Shown: positions 1-7,796, counted from the first letter of the stretch. The stretch is 15,479 nt of DNA from Trebonia sp036509215 (GCA_036509215.1 DATCGA010000765.1:1-15479); one strand, 5' to 3'. Notes: generated by a model not told the origin, from the sequence alone. Program-made: numbers and translations.

Positions 1-14
1 CGCGCTCGCGCTGG

Positions 15-692
15 TTACTTGGGCGGGGTGGCGGCTATGAAGGTCACCTCGCGGCGGTGGACGAATCCCAGGGACTTGTAGAGGCGGATCGCGTTGGTGT
101 TGGTGCCGGCGGCGTGCAGGAATGGGGTCTCGCCGCGGGACGCGATGCCGGCCGCGACGGCGCGGGTCAGCCGGGCGGCGAAGCCGCGGCCGCGCCACGC
201 CTCGTCGGTGCAGACGGCGCTGATCTCGGCGAAGCCGGGCGGGCGCATCCGCACGCCGGCCATCGCCACCAGCCTGCCCTCGCGGCGGATGCCCAGGTAG
301 CCGCCGAGCTCGACGGTCCGCGGCAGGAACGGCCCCGGCTTGGTCCGCTCGGTCAGCTCGAGCATCTCCGGGGCGTCGGCCAAGCTCAGCGCCACCGCCT
401 CCGGATCGGTGACCGGATCGAGGTCCTCGGCCACCAGCTGCACGCCCTCGCGCGAGCCGACGACTTCCCAGCCGGCCGGCGGGACGGCGAACGGACCGAT
501 GAACAGCACGACCTGGCCGGGCGGCGCCAGCCGGGCGGCGCCAGCCCAGTCGGCGGCCGACGGCTGGTCGGGCAGGCCGCAGAACGGCGAGATCTCCGGC
601 TGGTACCTGACCGCGTTCCCGGACCGGACCGCGAACGGAGCCTGCTCCCCGGTCAGCGCGGACCGGACCGGGTTGTCGAGGGGGTGCGTCAC
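15..692 (-). CDS. GNAT family N-acetyltransferase
   Basis: A 225-aa cytoplasmic protein that should transfer an acetyl group from acetyl-CoA to an amine; the substrate cannot be told from the sequence. The C-terminal half (about residues 125-215) carries the GNAT fold: the acetyl-CoA pyrophosphate loop is seen as WRGRGFAARL (about 166-175, fitting R/Q-x-x-G-x-G/A), preceded by the strand AEISAVCTDEA, and motif B is AIRLYKSLGF (201-210). The N-terminal 120 residues are a less conserved extension, as in FR47-like GNATs. The start is GTG at 692; its first bases overlap the TGA of the upstream CoA-binding gene by 4 nt, so the two are probably translationally coupled. No odd features or truncation. 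The family call is secure; the function is open. Confidence 0.9.
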   Translation of the reverse strand: MTHPLDNPVRSALTGEQAPFAVRSGNAVRYQPEISPFCGLPDQPSAADWAGAARLAPPGQVVLFIGPFAVPPAGWEVVGSREGVQLVAEDLDPVTDPEAVALSLADAPEMLELTERTKPGPFLPRTVELGGYLGIRREGRLVAMAGVRMRPPGFAEISAVCTDEAWRGRGFAARLTRAVAAGIASRGETPFLHAAGTNTNAIRLYKSLGFVHRREVTFIAATPPK

Positions 693-1138
693 TGCTGGTT
701 CCGTCCTTCGGCCCGTCCGAGCGCGGGCGCGTTAAGCCCGAGGCGTCGCCGCTCGATCGACAGGCAGCGGTTCTGCACGTAGAGCAGGCCGGCCCCCTCG
801 GCGATCACGCGGGCCTCGTCCGAGGCGATGCCGAGCTGGAGCCAGAGCGCGGTCGCGCCGGCCGCCACCGCCTGCCGGGCCACGTCCGGTGCCTGCGCCG
901 ACGGGCGGAACACGTCCACCAGCCCCGCCCCCGAGCCGATCGACGCCAGCGTCGGGTGGGCCGGCTCGCCCAGGATCAGGCCGCCGCGCGGGTTGACCGG
1001 GACGATCCGCCAGCCGTGGCGCTGCATCACGGCCGGCACCCGGTGCGCCGCCTTGGCCGGGTCGGCGCTCGCGCCGACGACGGTGATCGTGTCGTAGCCG
1101 GCCAGGATCTCCTCGACGATGGCGTCTGTGTCTCCCAC
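689..1138 (-). CDS. CoA-binding protein, YccU/CoA_binding_2 family
   Basis: A 149-aa single-domain Rossmann-like protein of the CoA_binding_2 (YccU) family, related to the N-terminal CoA-binding domain of succinyl-CoA synthetase alpha. Visible marks are the nucleotide-binding loop TVVGASADPAKAAHRV (about 19-34), the strand IVPVNPRG (45-52), VDVFRPS (74-80), WLQLGI (99-104), and the late conserved QNRC with Cys125. Members are about 130-150 aa, so this is full length. The start is GTG at 1138 (product begins GDTDAIVEEIL); the Shine-Dalgarno is weak. It is the first gene of a two-gene unit with the GNAT, overlapping it by 4 nt. A link with acetyl-CoA or protein acylation through the GNAT partner is only inference. 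Confidence 0.88.
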   Translation of the reverse strand: MGDTDAIVEEILAGYDTITVVGASADPAKAAHRVPAVMQRHGWRIVPVNPRGGLILGEPAHPTLASIGSGAGLVDVFRPSAQAPDVARQAVAAGATALWLQLGIASDEARVIAEGAGLLYVQNRCLSIERRRLGLNAPALGRAEGRNQQ

Positions 1139-1162
1139 CCGACAACGTTACCTGGGCTAACG

Positions 1163-1200
1163 AACTGGCCGTGGCCGACCAGAGCCAGCCACGGTCCGTT
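1163..1200 (-). terminator. Imperfect inverted repeat, possible terminator after the liv operon
   Basis: Arms at 1163-1175 and 1188-1200 (AACTGGCCGTGGC against GCCACGGTCCGTT) pair over 13 positions with one mismatch and one G-T wobble, around a 12-nt loop. It lies in the 102-bp gap just downstream of the transporter stop codon and upstream of the CoA-binding gene, all on the minus strand. There is no clear T-tract, so it may terminate poorly or only protect the mRNA end. Confidence 0.45.
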
Positions 1201-1240
1201 CGATAAGACGGTTTCGAGACTTTGATCTTCGGGGTTCTGC

Positions 1241-3997
1241 TTAGAGAATCCCCTCTGGGGAGTCGGCGGTGGTACCGGTCAGGGCCACGTCGGTCATGTC
1301 GTCACCGAGGTAGGCGGCGATGACCTTCGGGTCCTTGCGGACGGCCTCCGGCGTGCCCTCGGCGATGACCTGGCCGAACTCCAGCACCACGACCCGGTCG
1401 CAGATGCCGAGGACGAGGCCCATGTCGTGCTCGATGAGCAGCATCGACTGGCCCGCGTCGGCCAGGCGGCGGAGGGTGACCCCGAGCTCCTCGCTCTCGG
1501 CCGTGTCGAGGCCAGCCGCGGGCTCGTCCAGGCAGAGCAGCGTCGGCTTGGCGACCAGGGCGCGGGCGACGCCGACGAGCTTGCGCTGGCCGGACGAGAG
1601 CTGGGTGGGCATCGCCTCGGCGGCCCAGTCCATCCCGACCAGCGCCAGCGTCTGTTTCGCCACGTCCTCGCTGGCGGTGCCCTCGCGGACCGCGACGGTG
1701 AGGTTCTCGGCCACGTTGAGGTCATCGAACAGCTCGGTCGACTGCCAGGTTCTGGTCAGACCCTCGCCCGCCCGCACGTAGGGCGGCTGGCCGTGTAGAT
1801 CCCGCTCGCCCAGCTTGACCGTGCCGGTCGCCGACACGAACCCGGAGACGGCGTCGATGAGGGTGGTCTTGCCCGCGCCGTTCGGGCCGATGAGGCCGAC
1901 CAGCTCGCCCTGCTTGACGTTGAGGGACACGTCGGACAGCGCGTGCACGCCGCCGAACCGGACCGACAGGCCCTCGACCGTGAGCGCGGCCGGCACCGCG
2001 GACAGGTCGGGACGCTCGGTCCGCGGCGTGATCCGCTCGCGGGTGGAGGCGTCGGCGTCGGGCGCGTGCACCTCCGGCCGCTTGTGGGTCCGCCGGTAGA
2101 TGTCGCCCGCCACCCCCGACGGGTTCTGCAGCAGGGTGAAGATAAGGATGACCCCGCCGAACAGCTGGAACCAGTTACCGTTGAGGCCGAACCAGACCAG
2201 CAGCGCCTGCGGGATCAGCCCGCCGGCCGAGACCAGGCCGGCGAAGATCGCGCCGGAGATCAGCGTGATGCCGCCGGCGTAGGCGAACGCGATCAGCGAG
2301 AGCGCGATGATCACGTCGTACTGGTTCTCGCTGACCGAGCCGAAATCGTAGGCGTACAGCACCCCGGCGACCCCGGCGATGAACGCGGCGATGGTGAACG
2401 CCCACAGCTTCACCGTGCGCGGGTTGATCGCGGCGGCGGACGCGGCGCGCTCGTTGGAGCGGACGGCGAGCATCCGCTGGCCGAGCGTGCCGCGCCTGAT
2501 GAAGCCGACCATCACGCACAGCAGCACGCAGCAGGCCAGCGCGACCCAGCCGAAGACCGGGGACGGCACGTTGCCGTCGATGCCGCGGAACCCGGCGTTG
2601 GTGCCGAGGTCGAGGCCGAACAGCTTGAGCTCGGGCACCCCCGAGCCGGTCGAGCCGCCGCCCCAGGTGGTGTTGGTGAAGCCGAAGTTCTGGATCGCGA
2701 CCGCGCCCGCCAGCGTCACCACCGCGAGCGACACCCCGCGCACCCGCACGGCCGAGAACGCGGTGATCACCCCGATCGCCACCGCGACGGCGATGCCGAT
2801 CAGCGCGTCGAACGGGAACGGGATGTGGAAGTTCTCGGCCATGTGGCTGACCGTGAACCCGGACGCGCCCGCCAGCGCGAGCTGGATGACGGAGATCTGC
2901 CCCACGTACCCGGTGATCACCACCAGCGACAGCGCCAGGATCGCGCCGATCAGCGTGTTGATCAGCGCCCCCCGGAAATCGTAGGGGAAGATGATGAGCA
3001 GGATCGCGCCGGCGATGGCGCAGATCAGCGCGGTCCGCCACAGGTGCTGCGGGCGCGGTGCCTCCGGCAGCCGCTTCTCAACCAGCTCGCCGCGTCCGGG
3101 CAGGCTCGCGCCGCGCCAGAACAGCACGCCGATGATGATCAGGAACGCGAGCAGGTCGGTGACACCGGGCAGCGCGAGGCCGCCGGACTGCGGGAACCAG
3201 CTCTGCGAGGACATGTAGGCGATGATCGAGTAGAGGATCGAGATGCCGAAGGCCGACGCGGTGGCGATCCAGAACGAGGTGAACGACGCGAGCAGCGCGG
3301 CCGCGAGGGCCGGGATGATCTGCAGCGGCAGCGTCTCCGGGTCGAGCTGGGTGATCGAGGCGGCGAGGATGCCGACCGCGCCGGCCAGCAGCGACGACAC
3401 CAGCGTGTTGATGACCGCGATGCGGGCCGGGGACAGGCCGCCGAGCATCGCCGCCGACTCGTTCTCGGCCGCCGCCCGGGTGGCCAGCCCGAACCGAGTC
3501 CACTTGAAGACGGCCCAGAGTGCGATCGTCACCACGATGATCAGCCCGGTGAGGATGAACAGGTCCACCCCGATCGGCGCGCCGAGCAGCTCGATCCCGT
3601 TCTGCGGCAGGATCGTCGGCTCCGGCTGCGGGGTGGTGCCGAACGCGATCAGGCACGCCGCCTGCGCGATCAGCAGCACGCCGAGCGAGGACATCAGCCG
3701 CGCCAGCGGCGAGGAGGTGCGCAGCGGCCGGAAGACGGCGAACTCGACCAGCGCCCCGCAGGCGACCACGAACAGCAGGCTCAGCGGCAGCGCGGCCGCC
3801 ATCGGCAGCGTCGCGATCTTACCGGTGGTCAGCGACCAGTAGGCGTAGCCGCCGAGCATCGCCATCGCGCCGGTCGCCAGGTTGATGACCCCTGACCCTC
3901 GGAAGGTCAGCACCACGCCGAGCGCGATCCCGGCGATGATCACACCGGAGCCGAGGCCCAGCAGGATGTCCAGCAATATTTCTTCCACTGCGGTCAA
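1241..3997 (-). CDS. LivH-LivM-LivG fusion: ABC transporter permease/permease/ATPase in one chain
   Basis: A 918-aa inner-membrane protein joining three normally separate subunits of a hydrophobic amino acid (HAAT/Liv) importer. Residues about 1-290 are a LivH-type permease (GVVLTFRGSGVINLATGAMAM near the N-terminus). Residues about 320-625 are a LivM-type permease (GYVGQISVIQLALAGASGF). After a charged linker, residues about 670-905 are a LivG-type ATPase with Walker A GPNGAGKTT (about 704-712), signature LSSGQ (about 799-803, where LSGGQ is usual), Walker B LLCLDEP (about 819-825) and the H-loop His (about 857). The start is TTG at 3997, or GTG at 3988; AGAGGA lies just upstream (3 bases before the TTG, about 10 before the GTG), so the start is not settled. 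It follows the binding-protein gene by 85 bp. The stop is TAA at 1241. LivF is encoded separately at 7043. Fused domains are clear; the substrate is not. Confidence 0.93.
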   Translation of the reverse strand: MTAVEEILLDILLGLGSGVIIAGIALGVVLTFRGSGVINLATGAMAMLGGYAYWSLTTGKIATLPMAAALPLSLLFVVACGALVEFAVFRPLRTSSPLARLMSSLGVLLIAQAACLIAFGTTPQPEPTILPQNGIELLGAPIGVDLFILTGLIIVVTIALWAVFKWTRFGLATRAAAENESAAMLGGLSPARIAVINTLVSSLLAGAVGILAASITQLDPETLPLQIIPALAAALLASFTSFWIATASAFGISILYSIIAYMSSQSWFPQSGGLALPGVTDLLAFLIIIGVLFWRGASLPGRGELVEKRLPEAPRPQHLWRTALICAIAGAILLIIFPYDFRGALINTLIGAILALSLVVITGYVGQISVIQLALAGASGFTVSHMAENFHIPFPFDALIGIAVAVAIGVITAFSAVRVRGVSLAVVTLAGAVAIQNFGFTNTTWGGGSTGSGVPELKLFGLDLGTNAGFRGIDGNVPSPVFGWVALACCVLLCVMVGFIRRGTLGQRMLAVRSNERAASAAAINPRTVKLWAFTIAAFIAGVAGVLYAYDFGSVSENQYDVIIALSLIAFAYAGGITLISGAIFAGLVSAGGLIPQALLVWFGLNGNWFQLFGGVILIFTLLQNPSGVAGDIYRRTHKRPEVHAPDADASTRERITPRTERPDLSAVPAALTVEGLSVRFGGVHALSDVSLNVKQGELVGLIGPNGAGKTTLIDAVSGFVSATGTVKLGERDLHGQPPYVRAGEGLTRTWQSTELFDDLNVAENLTVAVREGTASEDVAKQTLALVGMDWAAEAMPTQLSSGQRKLVGVARALVAKPTLLCLDEPAAGLDTAESEELGVTLRRLADAGQSMLLIEHDMGLVLGICDRVVVLEFGQVIAEGTPEAVRKDPKVIAAYLGDDMTDVALTGTTADSPEGIL

Positions 3998-4013
3998 TTC
4001 CTCTTAGTTCAAG

Positions 4014-4052
4014 CGCGCCGCGGCGACGGGGTGACCCCGTCGCCGCGGCGCG
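4014..4052 (-). promoter_or_regulatory. Perfect 18-bp hairpin between the binding-protein and permease genes
   Basis: Arms 4014-4031 and 4035-4052 are exact reverse complements (the left arm starts CGCGCCGCGG, the right arm ends CCGCGGCGCG) around a 3-nt loop TGA. It sits in the 85-bp gap after the substrate-binding gene and before the LivHMG gene. No T-tract follows. Such intercistronic hairpins in binding-protein operons usually stabilise the upstream mRNA or partly terminate, so more binding protein than permease is made; that role here is inference. Confidence 0.85.
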
Positions 4053-4082
4053 GCCGCTGTCAGTCCGTGTTCCGTCCTTCGA

Positions 4083-5429
4083 TCAGGACGAGGGGGTAAC
4101 CGGCTGGAGCCAGCCGGCCACCTTGGTGAACACGTTCTTGCCCATGTACTCGAAGAACTGCGCCCGGTCGTTGCAGACCGCGGGCGCGGTCGAGAACGCG
4201 CCGCAGTCGAGGGCCGGGGCGCCGAGAGCCTGCGGGCCCTTGAACGCCTTGGCGGCGCTCTCGATGCTGGCCGCGTTGAGGTTCGCGTAGCCGACCTGGT
4301 TGAGGATCTTGTCAACGGTCAGCAGCTCGCCGAAGTTCACGATCACCCACGGGTCGACCGCGTTGCCGATCGTGGTGTACTTCTTCGTCACCGCCTCGTA
4401 GGCCGGCATGCCCGGGTCGGTCGGGTCGCCGTAGTTCGAGCTGGCGATCGAGTACGTCCACTTGGGGAAGTCGCCCAGGCCCTTGATCACCGTGCCGCTC
4501 AGGCACAGCGGGGCGGAGACGATCTTCTTCGGATCGGTGATGTTCAGCGCGGTGAGCGCCTTGGCCAGGTTCACGCAGGACGCGGCGTCGGCGTACGGGA
4601 CCACCATGCCGGCGGTCTGCGCGTGGCCGGCCACCAGGTACTGGGTCAGGCTGGTGGCGGTCTCCGGGTAGCCCTCCATGGTGACCGTGACGCCGGCCGC
4701 CTGGAGACCCTTCTGGATCGCCTCGGCGCCGGGGATGATGCCCGGGTTCTGCGGGTAGACCACCGTCGCCGTCTTGGCGCCGATCTGGTTGGCGTAGGTG
4801 CCCATCGGGCCGAGCACGTGCGTCGCGTCACCGAAGAGGATGAACGTGTTCTTCGAGACCGCGTCGAACGGGGTGACGGCCACGCCGTCGATTACCGGCA
4901 CCTGGCCGTTGATCGCGGCAAGCAGCGACTGCGCGCCGACCGCGACGCCGCCGGTGGCGATCAGCGGGACCTTGGCCGCCAGGAGCTGCTGGGCGCAGGA
5001 GGTGCCCTGCTGCTCGCTGGTGGTGAAGCAGGTGTCGAGCTTGAGCGGGTGGCCGTCGACGCCGCCGAGCTCGTCGTTGATGTAGGTGACGGCCATCTGG
5101 GCGCCGACGGTGGCGAGCGGCCCGGGCGGGTTGGCGTCGCCCTGCTCGTTGACGTAGCCGATGGTGACCGGCGTCAGCGAGCTATTGGCCTTACCCGACT
5201 TGCCGCCGGTGTAGGACAGGTAGTTCGTCACCGAGGTGCCTGCCGCGGCCGATCCGGTGGCAGCGGCGGCCGGCGAGGACGCCGCGCTTGACGCCGCCGT
5301 CGCGCTGGGGCTGCTCGGCGCGGACGAGCTCGAACTGGAGCTTGAGCTACACCCGGCTATCGTCAGCGCGGCTGCGGCGACCGCGACGGCGCCGGCGTAG
5401 CCGGCTCTTCTATAGGTGCGCAACTTCAT
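4083..5429 (-). CDS. ABC transporter substrate-binding lipoprotein (LivJ/LivK-like)
   Basis: A 448-aa lipid-anchored extracytoplasmic receptor of the type 1 periplasmic binding fold (Peripla_BP_6), which captures the substrate for the Liv-type transporter next door. I chose ATG 5429 because AGCGGGAGG directly precedes it and the protein then begins with a clean lipoprotein signal: MKLRTYRR, a hydrophobic run, and lipobox IAGC with Cys27. An upstream in-frame GTG at 5462 would add 11 residues. A Ser/Ala/Pro/Thr-rich linker follows (about 28-75), then the binding domain starting PVTIGYVNEQGD and ending GWLQPVTP. Six cysteines fall in three close pairs, consistent with disulfides outside the cell. 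It lies 60 bp after the methyltransferase gene and 85 bp before the permease fusion. The substrate may be a branched-chain amino acid, amide or other small organic compound. Confidence 0.92.
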   Translation of the reverse strand: MKLRTYRRAGYAGAVAVAAAALTIAGCSSSSSSSSSAPSSPSATAASSAASSPAAAATGSAAAGTSVTNYLSYTGGKSGKANSSLTPVTIGYVNEQGDANPPGPLATVGAQMAVTYINDELGGVDGHPLKLDTCFTTSEQQGTSCAQQLLAAKVPLIATGGVAVGAQSLLAAINGQVPVIDGVAVTPFDAVSKNTFILFGDATHVLGPMGTYANQIGAKTATVVYPQNPGIIPGAEAIQKGLQAAGVTVTMEGYPETATSLTQYLVAGHAQTAGMVVPYADAASCVNLAKALTALNITDPKKIVSAPLCLSGTVIKGLGDFPKWTYSIASSNYGDPTDPGMPAYEAVTKKYTTIGNAVDPWVIVNFGELLTVDKILNQVGYANLNAASIESAAKAFKGPQALGAPALDCGAFSTAPAVCNDRAQFFEYMGKNVFTKVAGWLQPVTPSS

Positions 5430-5489
5430 TTCCTCCCGCTTGGATACTGCGTTTGATGACACTGACGGGCGATGGGCCGTCGTCGGGTA

Positions 5490-6746
5490 CTAGATGTCGG
5501 CCTTGGCGCCCCACAGCTCGCGCGAGGCGATCCGGGCGCCCTCCACCAGGGAGGCCAGCTTCGCCCACTGGATCTCCTCGTGCACCCGGTGCATGAAGGC
5601 GCCCTGCGCGAACCCGCAGTCGGTCCCGCCCATCACCCGGTCTCGGCCGACGACGTCCGCCAGCCGGATCAGCCGCTGGGCGACGAGCTCGGGGTGCTCG
5701 ACCACGTTGGTGTGGTGCGTGACCACACCGGGGACGAGCACCTTGCCGTCCGGCAGGGTGACGTCCTGCCAGATCTTCCACTCATGCTCGTGCCTGGGGT
5801 TAGCCTGCTCCATCAGGTAGTACTTCGCGTTCACCGACAGCACCAGGTCGATCGTGTCGCGCAGCGGCGGGTCGTACGCGTGCGGCCCGTGCCAGGACCC
5901 GAAGCAGATGTGGTACCTGATCCGGTCCTCCGGCAGCCCGCGCAGCGCGTGGTTGAGCGCCTCCACCCGCAGCCGCGCCCAGGCCCGGTACTGCTGGTAG
6001 GACTGGCCGCGCGACAGCATGGTGTCCGCCTCGTGCATCAGCACCGCGTCGTCGACCTGCAGGTACGCGCCGGACTCGATGATCGCCCGGTACTCCTCGT
6101 GCAGCACGTCGGCCAGCGCGTAGACGAACTCCTCGTCGGAGTCGTAGTGCTCGTTCTGCAGCCAGTAGGCCGAGGCGGGCGCGACCACCGGCAGGAACGC
6201 CTCGGTGATGTCCTTGCCGCCACCGGCCAGCGCGGCCTTGAAGTTGGCCAGGTCGCGGTCGATCGCGGCCCGGTCGTAGCTCATCGGGCCGGTGCACACC
6301 CAGACCGCTGCGCCCTGCTTCTCCGGCTTCGCGTTCCCCGGTCCCGCGTTACCCGGCTTCGCCCCGCTGACGGCCTTGTCCCTGATCCGGACCGTCGCGT
6401 CGTGCTCCAGCCGGTCAAGCTCGGCGTAGGCGCCGGGGAAGTTCTGCCGGTCCCTGCTGGCGGGCAGGATGGTCGAGAACGCGCCGTTCAGCGGCCGGGG
6501 TTCCAGGCCGGTGGTCCGCTCGTACAGGTAGGTGATCCAGGTCGCCTTGCCCATCTCGCCGTCGTCGACGAGGTCGATGCCGGTCTCCACCTGCTTGCGG
6601 ACGACGTAGTCGACGGCGCGGCCGAGGGCGGCCTGGTACTCGGGACCGTCAGTGGACGCCTGGCCGTGGTCGGCCGCCGACAGAAAGGCGAGCAGCTCCG
6701 GCGGTCGGATCAGGCTCCCGGCATGCGTGACGCCGATTCGCTCCAT
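5490..6746 (-). CDS. MetE-like zinc methyltransferase (cobalamin-independent methionine synthase C-terminal family)
   Basis: A 418-aa cytoplasmic TIM-barrel protein matching the C-terminal catalytic half of cobalamin-independent methionine synthase (UROD/MetE-like). The zinc ligands are visible: His279 and Cys281 in YHICFGSWHG, Glu313 in LMEQANPRHEHE, and Cys377 in GGTDCGFAQG. The N-terminus IGVTHAGSLIRPPELL is typical. The N-terminal folate-binding half of true MetE (about 750 aa in all) is absent, as in stand-alone members and the related epoxyalkane:CoM transferases; a thiol or other nucleophile is the likely acceptor, but donor and acceptor are unknown. Start ATG 6746 is preceded by CGGAG at good spacing; the frame stays open to 6830. 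It is the first gene of the liv operon, suggesting it metabolises the imported compound. Confidence 0.87.
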   Translation of the reverse strand: MERIGVTHAGSLIRPPELLAFLSAADHGQASTDGPEYQAALGRAVDYVVRKQVETGIDLVDDGEMGKATWITYLYERTTGLEPRPLNGAFSTILPASRDRQNFPGAYAELDRLEHDATVRIRDKAVSGAKPGNAGPGNAKPEKQGAAVWVCTGPMSYDRAAIDRDLANFKAALAGGGKDITEAFLPVVAPASAYWLQNEHYDSDEEFVYALADVLHEEYRAIIESGAYLQVDDAVLMHEADTMLSRGQSYQQYRAWARLRVEALNHALRGLPEDRIRYHICFGSWHGPHAYDPPLRDTIDLVLSVNAKYYLMEQANPRHEHEWKIWQDVTLPDGKVLVPGVVTHHTNVVEHPELVAQRLIRLADVVGRDRVMGGTDCGFAQGAFMHRVHEEIQWAKLASLVEGARIASRELWGAKADI

Positions 6747-6748
6747 CG

Positions 6749-6781
6749 CTACTCCGAAGTTCTGCACGAGAAAACCCGCAT
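6749..6781 (-). CDS. Possible 10-aa leader peptide ahead of the MetE-like gene
   Basis: On the minus strand, GGAGG followed 10 nt later by ATG (6781) opens an 11-codon frame encoding MRVFSCRTSE and ending in TAG at 6749-6751. The stop lies 2 nt before the ATG of the methyltransferase gene, and that gene's CGGAG overlaps the last leader codons. This layout allows translational coupling or leader-dependent control. The peptide contains one Cys. Short cysteine-containing leaders regulate sulfur genes in some actinobacteria, but they normally have several Cys codons in a row, so the role is speculative. Confidence 0.35.
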   Translation of the reverse strand: MRVFSCRTSE

Positions 6782-6821
6782 GGATAGTTGTCCTCCAAGG
6801 AAAGGCCCGTAGCCGGCGCTG

Positions 6822-6858
6822 AGTCAACATGGATTGTCAACGATCGAGGTCACGATCG
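6822..6858. promoter_or_regulatory. TCAAC half-sites and CGATCG repeat near the methyltransferase promoter
   Basis: GTCAACA (6823-6829) and TGTCAAC (6835-6841) repeat the half-site of the palindrome at 6986-6999. On the minus strand TGTCAA reads TTGACA, a consensus -35 hexamer pointing toward the methyltransferase, though I see no good -10 at 17 nt. Immediately beyond, CGATCG occurs twice (6841-6846 and 6853-6858), six bases apart. This looks like a regulatory cluster; the factor is unknown. Confidence 0.4.
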
Positions 6859-6985
6859 CGTCAAGTGTCCGGAGAGCACACATGGACAGCTGGCAAGTTG
6901 GCGATTGCGCCAATGTCTGGCACGGCTTGGGAACAGATGCTGGATGATGGTGCAATGAACGACGTTTGTGCTGTACAAGGCTTTG

Positions 6986-6999
6986 TGTTGATGTCAACA
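6986..6999. promoter_or_regulatory. Operator-like palindrome TGTTGA-TG-TCAACA upstream of livF
   Basis: A perfect inverted repeat with 6-bp arms and a 2-bp spacer, 43 bp upstream of the livF start, in the divergent gap between livF and the methyltransferase operon. Half-sites recur at 6823-6829 and 6835-6841, so one dimeric regulator (GntR- or TetR-like, by size of site) could control both sides. No regulator gene is present in this window beside it. Confidence 0.5.
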
Positions 7000-7042
7000 G
7001 GTACGTCCGGCTAATGACCGGTGAAGGCGGGTTCTGACAACG

Positions 7043-7759
7043 ATGGCGACCACCGAAGCGGTACTTGATCTTGACAATCTGAGCGTCGCGTACGATCGCG
7101 CTCCGGTCGTGCGCGATCTTTCGCTAACTGTGGGTAGCGGCGAGGTGGTCGCTCTGCTCGGCGCCAACGGGGCCGGCAAGACGACCACGCTGCGCGCGAT
7201 CTCCGGCCTGCTGAAGCACGGGGCCGGGGCGGTGAAGCTGGCCGGCGCCGACCTGGCCGGGATCACGCCGACCGCGCGGGCGCGGATGGGCATCGCCCAC
7301 GTGCCGTCCGACCGGGGGCTGTTCTTCGGGCTGACCGTGGCCGAGCACTTCCGGCTCGACGGCGTCGCGGCGGCCAACCTCGACGGCGCGTTCGCGCACT
7401 TCCCCGCGCTGGCGCCGCTCAAGGAGCGGAAGGCGGGGCTGCTGTCGGGCGGCGAGCAGCAGATGCTCGCGATCGCCCGGGCGCTGTCACGCCGGCCCAA
7501 GCTGCTGATGCTGGACGAGATGTCACTCGGCCTGGCGCCGGTCATCGTCGCCCGCCTGCTGCCGGTCGTCCGCGAGTACGCGACGTCCACCGGCACCGGG
7601 GTGCTGCTGGTCGAGCAGCACGTGCACATGGCGCTGAAGATCGCCGACCGGGGTTACGTGCTGTCGCACGGGGAGCTTTCCGCCAGCGGCACGGCCAAGG
7701 AGCTCAGCTCCGACAGCGCGCTGCTGGCAGCGAGCTACCTGGGCGGGTCGGCGGCGTAG
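7043..7759 (+). CDS. livF: LivF-type ABC transporter ATP-binding protein
   Basis: A 238-aa ATPase subunit of a branched-chain amino acid-type importer, the usual length for LivF (about 235 aa). It has Walker A GANGAGKTT (40-48), signature LSGGEQQ (134-140), Walker B LLMLDE (154-159) and H-loop LVEQHV (His192). The stretch DEMSLGLAP has Met where LivF proteins usually have Pro. The C-terminus ends LAASYLGG, the LivF-typical tail. It starts at ATG 7043 with a weak ribosome site (GAAGG upstream). It is transcribed away from the methyltransferase/binding-protein/permease operon and should pair with the LivG domain of the 918-aa fusion, since no other LivF is present here. Confidence 0.92.
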   Translation: MATTEAVLDLDNLSVAYDRAPVVRDLSLTVGSGEVVALLGANGAGKTTTLRAISGLLKHGAGAVKLAGADLAGITPTARARMGIAHVPSDRGLFFGLTVAEHFRLDGVAAANLDGAFAHFPALAPLKERKAGLLSGGEQQMLAIARALSRRPKLLMLDEMSLGLAPVIVARLLPVVREYATSTGTGVLLVEQHVHMALKIADRGYVLSHGELSASGTAKELSSDSALLAASYLGGSAA

Positions 7760-7796
7760 CGGTCGTTCCCGGTCGGCCTGGGTGAGGGATTGCCGC

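Noticed and set aside
1943..3895. 650-codon open frame on the plus strand
   Set aside because: It is the antisense shadow of the LivHMG gene; its product is an Arg/Asp/Gln/Glu-rich string without domains, as high-GC antisense frames give.
5472..6812. 446-codon plus-strand open frame
   Set aside because: Antisense to the MetE-like gene, whose zinc ligands and start site are clear; the plus product has no recognisable domain.
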